Part shown: positions 60,962 through 64,000 of the stretch, one piece after another
How positions within the stretch are numbered: position 1 is the stretch's first letter
How the letters are laid out: each line of letters begins with the position of its first letter
DNA from: Labilithrix sp.
Lineage (GTDB): Bacteria; Myxococcota_A; Polyangia; Polyangiales; Polyangiaceae
Length of the DNA stretch: 64,000 bases
Assembly: GCA_019637175.1 (NCBI GenBank)
Contig: JAHBWD010000036.1
Coordinates: 1 to 64,000, forward strand
Reading direction: 5' to 3'
The notes under the pieces: model-generated
Databases searched by the model: none
What the model was told of the DNA's origin: nothing
The model's input: only the letters and a program-made list of their open reading frames with translations
Translations under genes and position numbers: made by a program

Positions 60962-61682
60962 GGATCGACGCGTTCGCGAGCTGCGACTTCGCGGCGAGGT
61001 AGCCGCGGATGGTGTTCAGCGTCTCGCGAATGTCTTCATCGGCCTTGCTCCGCTCGGCCGCCGCGCCGTCGACCGCCGCCTTGGCGCGATCGATGTCTCG
61101 ATCGATGGCCGCCATGTCGGCGCGATCGCGCTCCTGCGCGCTGCGCGCGATCCCGCCGGAGAAGCGCGACGAAGCCGAGAGGCCCTTCGCCGCGGCGTCC
61201 CACAGCTTGCCCTTGCGCGTGAAGTGAGCCCCGACCTCTTGCCACTGGGCCTTCAGCTCCGCCCCGAGCTCCGACCCCTCCTTGCAGAGGCCCGCGTTGG
61301 CGTTCGCGATGTCGCCGGCGTAGCTCGCCAAAGCCGACGTGACCGAGGCGAACGCGGACGCTCCGTCGAGCACGCCCTCGACGAGCGCCTGCAGGAACGT
61401 GTGGTCGGCGAGCTCGCGCATCGCCTCGATCTTCCGGGCGTGCGCCTCGTCCTGGCTCGACGCGCTGGCCACGCGTTGCTGATCGGCTTGCGCTCGGTCG
61501 GTCTGACGCTGCTTCATCGTCATCACCGCGATGGCCACCATCAGATCGTCGTCCACCGACGCGAACAGGGGCTCCGGGAGCACCTGCTCTGCGCCTGCCG
61601 CTGCACGCGAGCCCGAAGGCGAGATGTCGCCCCCGATCGCGCTCGCCGCCGTTCCGTGGCTCGCTCGTTCGATACCGCTCAT
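60951..61682 (-). CDS. Putative type III secretion minor translocator (SctB/YopD-like)
   Basis: A 243-residue protein without Sec signal peptide. The N-terminal 60 residues are disordered with a short hydrophobic stretch (DDLMVAIAVMTMKQRQT). The central region (about 96-130, FLQALVEGVLDGASAFASVT) is the only candidate membrane segment, and the C-terminus (about 170-240) is coiled coil (SSRFSGGIARSAQ, ERDRADMAAIDRDIDRAKAA, ETLNTIRGYLAAKSQ). This fits SctB translocators: one TM, C-terminal amphipathic helix, last gene of the operon. Start at 61682 overlaps the preceding stop (ATGA). Assignment by position and architecture only. Confidence 0.5.
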   Translation of the reverse strand: MSGIERASHGTAASAIGGDISPSGSRAAAGAEQVLPEPLFASVDDDLMVAIAVMTMKQRQTDRAQADQQRVASASSQDEAHARKIEAMRELADHTFLQALVEGVLDGASAFASVTSALASYAGDIANANAGLCKEGSELGAELKAQWQEVGAHFTRKGKLWDAAAKGLSASSRFSGGIARSAQERDRADMAAIDRDIDRAKAAVDGAAAERSKADEDIRETLNTIRGYLAAKSQLANASILKG

Positions 61683-62551
61683 CCTCTGACTCCTGCGATG
61701 GCGACCGCGGCCGCCCGGTTGCATCCTTCGATCGTCGCCATGATGGTCCTCAAGTCTTCGGCCTCGGCCTCCTTCGCGGAGCGAAGCGCCTCGAGGATCC
61801 ACCGCGTCTCGCGTTGAAATCGGGCCATCGCCCCGTTGGCCGCCTCGACGTCCACCGCTGCGAGATCGCGATCGCGCTCGTAGCCGGCGACCTTGACGCT
61901 CGCCGCCGCCCCCGTCGCCGTCGCCGCGCCGAACGCGATCTGCGCGCCCCGCTCGGCCTTCTTCAAGGTGAGCTCGAGGGCGGTCTTGCCGACCTCCTCG
62001 GTCGCCTTGAAAGCGCTCGCGACGGTCCCTCCGACCGACAAGGCGGCGCCGCCGAGCTCCATCGCGATCCCGATCTTGTCCGAGAGCTTCCCGAGGAGCT
62101 TGAGCTCCTTCACCGCCGTCCCGCCCACGGAGAGCGCGACGGCCGCGATCGCGACGGCGCCGAGCGCGCCGCCGGTCACGACCGCGGCCGCGGCGCTCGC
62201 GACGGTCGTCGCGATCTTGGCGATGGTCGACGCGACCTTCTTGAGGAAGCCCCAGAACCCCTTCGACGCCTTCTCCGCTTCGCGTTGACGCTCGCGGGCT
62301 TCGGCCGCGCGCTTCTGCTCCACCTCGGACGCCTTGCGGTTCCTCGCGACCTCTACCTCGCCGGAGCGGATCTCGATCGCCCCTTGCTTCACCCGATCCG
62401 CGTAGAGAATGAGCAGCGCGTCTTCCACGCCGGCGAGGCCGGCGGAGTCCATCGCCGGAGACGGCAGGAGCGGCGGCGCCACCCCCGCCTTCCCCGCCGA
62501 AGCCGCGCCTCGCGCGACCAAAGGTCCTGAGACGGAGCCGACGGCGTTCAT
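61679..62551 (-). CDS. Putative type III secretion major translocator (SctE; YopB/SseC/IpaB-like)
   Basis: A 290-residue protein without Sec signal peptide. A coiled coil (about 43-97: VEVARNRKASEVEQKRAAEA, RERQREAEKASK) leads into KGFWGFLKKVASTIAKIA and a long hydrophobic region (about 107-145, TTVASAAAAVVTGGALGAVA) and a second (about 160-180, IGIAMELGGAALSVGGTVAS). Coiled coil, two adjacent hydrophobic segments and a helical C-terminus are the layout of SctE translocators that insert a pore in target membranes. Preceded with ATGA overlap by its SycD-like chaperone. Shorter than Yersinia YopB (about 400 aa). Start ATG 62551. Confidence 0.62.
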   Translation of the reverse strand: MNAVGSVSGPLVARGAASAGKAGVAPPLLPSPAMDSAGLAGVEDALLILYADRVKQGAIEIRSGEVEVARNRKASEVEQKRAAEARERQREAEKASKGFWGFLKKVASTIAKIATTVASAAAAVVTGGALGAVAIAAVALSVGGTAVKELKLLGKLSDKIGIAMELGGAALSVGGTVASAFKATEEVGKTALELTLKKAERGAQIAFGAATATGAAASVKVAGYERDRDLAAVDVEAANGAMARFQRETRWILEALRSAKEAEAEDLRTIMATIEGCNRAAAVAIAGVRG

Positions 62552-62973
62552 GGCGAGACCTCCAGCTCGGAGCACACCAACCGCTCGAGGACCTCGTCGC
62601 CGAGCGACTCGGCGATTGCCAAGGCGTCTTCGAGATGAGATCGCGCCGCGTCGTCGTCGCCCGCGCGACGCACGACGCGGGCGAGCGCGACGAGACAGCG
62701 AACCGAGCGCGGCTCCGCGACGAGCGAGCCGGCGCCGTAGAGCTCGCGAGCCACGTCGTCTTCGTCACGCCGCTCGTGGCACGCGCCGAGACCGAGCCAA
62801 GCGCGCTCGTCGGTGGGTGCGAGCCGGATCATCACGCGGAACGCGCGTGTCGCTTCGAGCAGGCGCCCGTCCTCGAAGAGCGCGTGCGCGACGGCGTACA
62901 AGCCTTCGAGGGCCCGCGCGGGGGCGGGCGAAGAGGCTTCGTGAGCATTCGTGATCGAGGTGGCGGTGTTCAT
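62548..62973 (-). CDS. Putative type III translocator chaperone (SycD/LcrH-like TPR protein)
   Basis: A 141-residue protein. Residues about 22-125 are three TPRs: LEGLYAVAHALFEDGRLLEA, AFRVMIRLAPTDERAWLGLG followed by ACHERRDEDDVARELY, and LVALARVVRRAGDDDAARSH. The sequence YAVAHALFEDGRLLEA-x-RAF and RLAPTDERAWLGLGACHE closely follows the YxLAxxLYxxGxYxxAxxxF and DPxDxRxWLGLGACxQ pattern of SycD/LcrH/SicA/SscA class II chaperones, which keep SctE and SctB soluble before secretion. It starts two bases after the tip-like gene stop and overlaps sctE-like by four bases. Confidence 0.66.
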   Translation of the reverse strand: MNTATSITNAHEASSPAPARALEGLYAVAHALFEDGRLLEATRAFRVMIRLAPTDERAWLGLGACHERRDEDDVARELYGAGSLVAEPRSVRCLVALARVVRRAGDDDAARSHLEDALAIAESLGDEVLERLVCSELEVSP

Positions 62974-62975
62974 GG

Positions 62976-63710
62976 TCAGCGCATGTTGTTGATGGGCGCC
63001 ATCGCCATGTCGTTCAGCTTCTTCATGATGTTCGAGCAGAGGTTCATGATCTGGCTCGACTGCTCGACGAGCTGCTGGACGCGGATCATGTTCATCGAGT
63101 TGTCGCCCTGGAGACGGTCGCGAAACCCCTTGATCGTGTCCTGCAGGCGCTTGACCTCGTTGTTGTCGAGGCCGTACGGCGCATTGGTCTCGATCCTGAT
63201 CGGGTCGTTCGAGCTGAGGATCTTGAAGTAGCCGCCCGCATTCGCGCGCGCGTCCATGAACTCCTTGCACTTCACGGGATCGTCGAACTCGTGGACCTGC
63301 ACTTGCCCCACCAGACACTTCGCGAGGAGGTCCTGGAGCTGCGTGCCCGCCGCGCTGTCGCCCAGTTTGTCCTGGAGCGCCTTGGCGGTCTCCGCGAACT
63401 CGGCCCACTTCGGGTCGCCCGGCGTGATGCCCTTCTCGATGAACGCGGTGAGCTTGTTCTCCAGCGCTCCCAGCTCGTTGATCCGCGTGTTGCGGTCTTC
63501 CTGGTCTTGCATCGCTACCGCGAGCTTGCCGCGAACATCCTTCATCTGCTCGCCGAAGAACGCGAGCAGCGTCTCCGGGTCCATGAGGTCGATCTCCAGC
63601 ATCGCGGCGGCAGCCCCCGCTCCGGCGGCTCTTGCGAGCGCGATCTTCTCGTCGTGATACGGGCGACCGGTCTCGGTCGTTGCGATCCTCTTCTCGACAG
63701 CGATTGTCAT
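62976..63710 (-). CDS. Putative type III needle-tip protein (SctA; EspA/SseB/LcrV/IpaD-like)
   Basis: A 244-residue protein with no signal peptide. Two long helices flank a mixed middle domain: about 41-92 (ETLLAFFGEQMKDVRGKLAV, NELGALENKLTAF) and about 182-236 (DNNEVKRLQDTIKGFRDRLQ; QQLVEQSSQIMNLCSNIMKK, then LNDM). An intramolecular coiled coil ending with SxxMxLxSNxMKKLND is the feature of LcrV, IpaD and EspA-class tip proteins; DNNE also occurs just before the corresponding helix of LcrV. Position directly upstream of the SycD-like gene fits. ATG 63710 has AAGGTG upstream. Inference, no search run. Confidence 0.5.
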   Translation of the reverse strand: MTIAVEKRIATTETGRPYHDEKIALARAAGAGAAAAMLEIDLMDPETLLAFFGEQMKDVRGKLAVAMQDQEDRNTRINELGALENKLTAFIEKGITPGDPKWAEFAETAKALQDKLGDSAAGTQLQDLLAKCLVGQVQVHEFDDPVKCKEFMDARANAGGYFKILSSNDPIRIETNAPYGLDNNEVKRLQDTIKGFRDRLQGDNSMNMIRVQQLVEQSSQIMNLCSNIMKKLNDMAMAPINNMR

Positions 63711-63721
63711 TTCGATCACCT

Positions 63722-63922
63722 TCAGGCGCGCAACGCGCCGCACGGAACCAGGGGAGAATCCACGACGACACTCTGGGACTCGAGCTCGTCGAGCAGCGCC
63801 TGGCGCGAGAACGCGACCGGCAGCTCCTCGAAGTCGCGCATCGCGGCGAGCATCTTGTCGAGCTCGTCTGCGTTTCGCTCCACCAGCCGCATGAGCTCGA
63901 CGAGCTTCGAATCGTGATTCAT
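63722..63922 (-). CDS. Small helical protein at head of the putative translocon operon (LcrG/SseA position)
   Basis: A 66-residue soluble protein from ATG 63922 with a GGAG ribosome site. Predicted helical hairpin: SKLVELMRLVERNADELDKM, then a Pro turn (FEELPVAF) and RQALLDELESQ. It lies 11 bases upstream of the tip-like gene, the position of lcrG (tip-protein chaperone or cap) and sseA in other systems. Too short for a needle subunit and lacks the needle Pro-x-x-Pro loop. Sequence similarity to LcrG is not evident, so this rests on position. Confidence 0.4.
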   Translation of the reverse strand: MNHDSKLVELMRLVERNADELDKMLAAMRDFEELPVAFSRQALLDELESQSVVVDSPLVPCGALRA

Positions 63923-64000
63923 CGTGGGTCTCCTCGACGACGCGACCATCGCGCCGTGAGTCCCCCATCGGCCGGTCCGCCGGTCGGGTTGCGCGAAAAA
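63923..64000. promoter_or_regulatory. Upstream region of the putative translocon operon, cut by window edge
   Basis: Short G/C-rich direct repeats of gaccggc type lie at about 63969-63985 on the minus strand. No recognisable -35/-10 pair. The next gene, probably also of the type III cluster, lies outside the window. Confidence 0.25.

Noticed and set aside
60951..62551. Flagellar or phage tail origin for the two helical proteins
   Set aside because: No flagellar or phage genes are present in the window. The SycD-like chaperone gene upstream and the gene order fit translocators better, though a search is needed to confirm.
63722..63922. The 66-residue gene as a type III needle (SctF) subunit
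   Set aside because: It lacks the needle family's Pro-x-x-Pro turn and C-terminal aromatic helix, and is shorter than usual needle proteins.

Overview
The window is very GC-rich, tightly packed DNA, read as a chromosomal segment of a Myxococcota bacterium (myxobacterial, Polyangiales-like; species not determinable). The evidence is the strong G/C third-position bias, many GTG starts, a high density of short lipoproteins, Ser/Thr kinases with unusual extra domains, HEAT and TPR proteins, a CarD-family regulator, paired myxobacterial-type outer-membrane barrels and a TonB-dependent receptor. No insertion sequence, integrase, phage gene or CRISPR array was seen.

Layout. 1-6.1 kb: envelope and regulatory proteins (TPR protein, Cys-rich lipoprotein, YraN, HAMP protein, HEAT protein, large membrane protein). 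6.1-9.4 kb: ftsY and two outer-membrane barrels. 9.4-10.3 kb: a composite tandem-repeat region between convergent genes. 10.3-16.7 kb: HEAT protein, membrane sensor, histone-deacetylase-like hydrolase, NlpC/P60-like lipoprotein and a large Ser/Thr kinase, then tRNA-His. 16.9-27 kb: PLD-type lipoprotein, degenerate kinase, gamma-family PLP enzyme, GT-C-like membrane protein, alpha/beta hydrolase, M15-type peptidase and a DUF72 protein. 27-33 kb (minus strand): mlaF-mlaD without an adjacent mlaE, then yajC-secD-secF. 33-41 kb: secreted proteins and lipoproteins, one apparently split by a frameshift, a sulfatase-modifying-factor-fold protein and a truncated pyruvate:ferredoxin-oxidoreductase-like protein. 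41-49.7 kb: PIN-PhoH ATPase, QEGLA-motif peptidase, lipoproteins and a TonB receptor carrying its own TonB-C-like domain. 49.8-54.4 kb: two translationally coupled GT-C membrane proteins. 54.4-61 kb: HU/IHF protein, tyrS, CarD-family regulator and an FGGY kinase.

The most interesting locus is at the right edge (60951-63922, minus strand). Five tightly packed genes have the order and features of a type III secretion translocon operon: small protein, needle-tip-like protein, SycD/LcrH-type TPR chaperone, SctE-like major translocator and SctB-like minor translocator. This is the order of lcrG-lcrV-lcrH-yopB-yopD and of the SPI-2 sseA-sseB-sscA-sseC-sseD block. The best-studied myxobacterial type III system (Myxococcus xanthus) is described as lacking needle and translocon, so a translocon set in this lineage would be notable. 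The assignment rests on architecture, motifs and gene order; no homology search could be run.

Functionally, ftsY, yajC-secD-secF and the many signal peptides form a Sec-export theme. MlaFD, the barrels and the TonB receptor belong to outer-membrane upkeep and uptake. The repeated kinase, HEAT and TPR proteins indicate heavy signalling. Several promoter-like -10 boxes lie so close to start codons that leaderless transcripts are likely.
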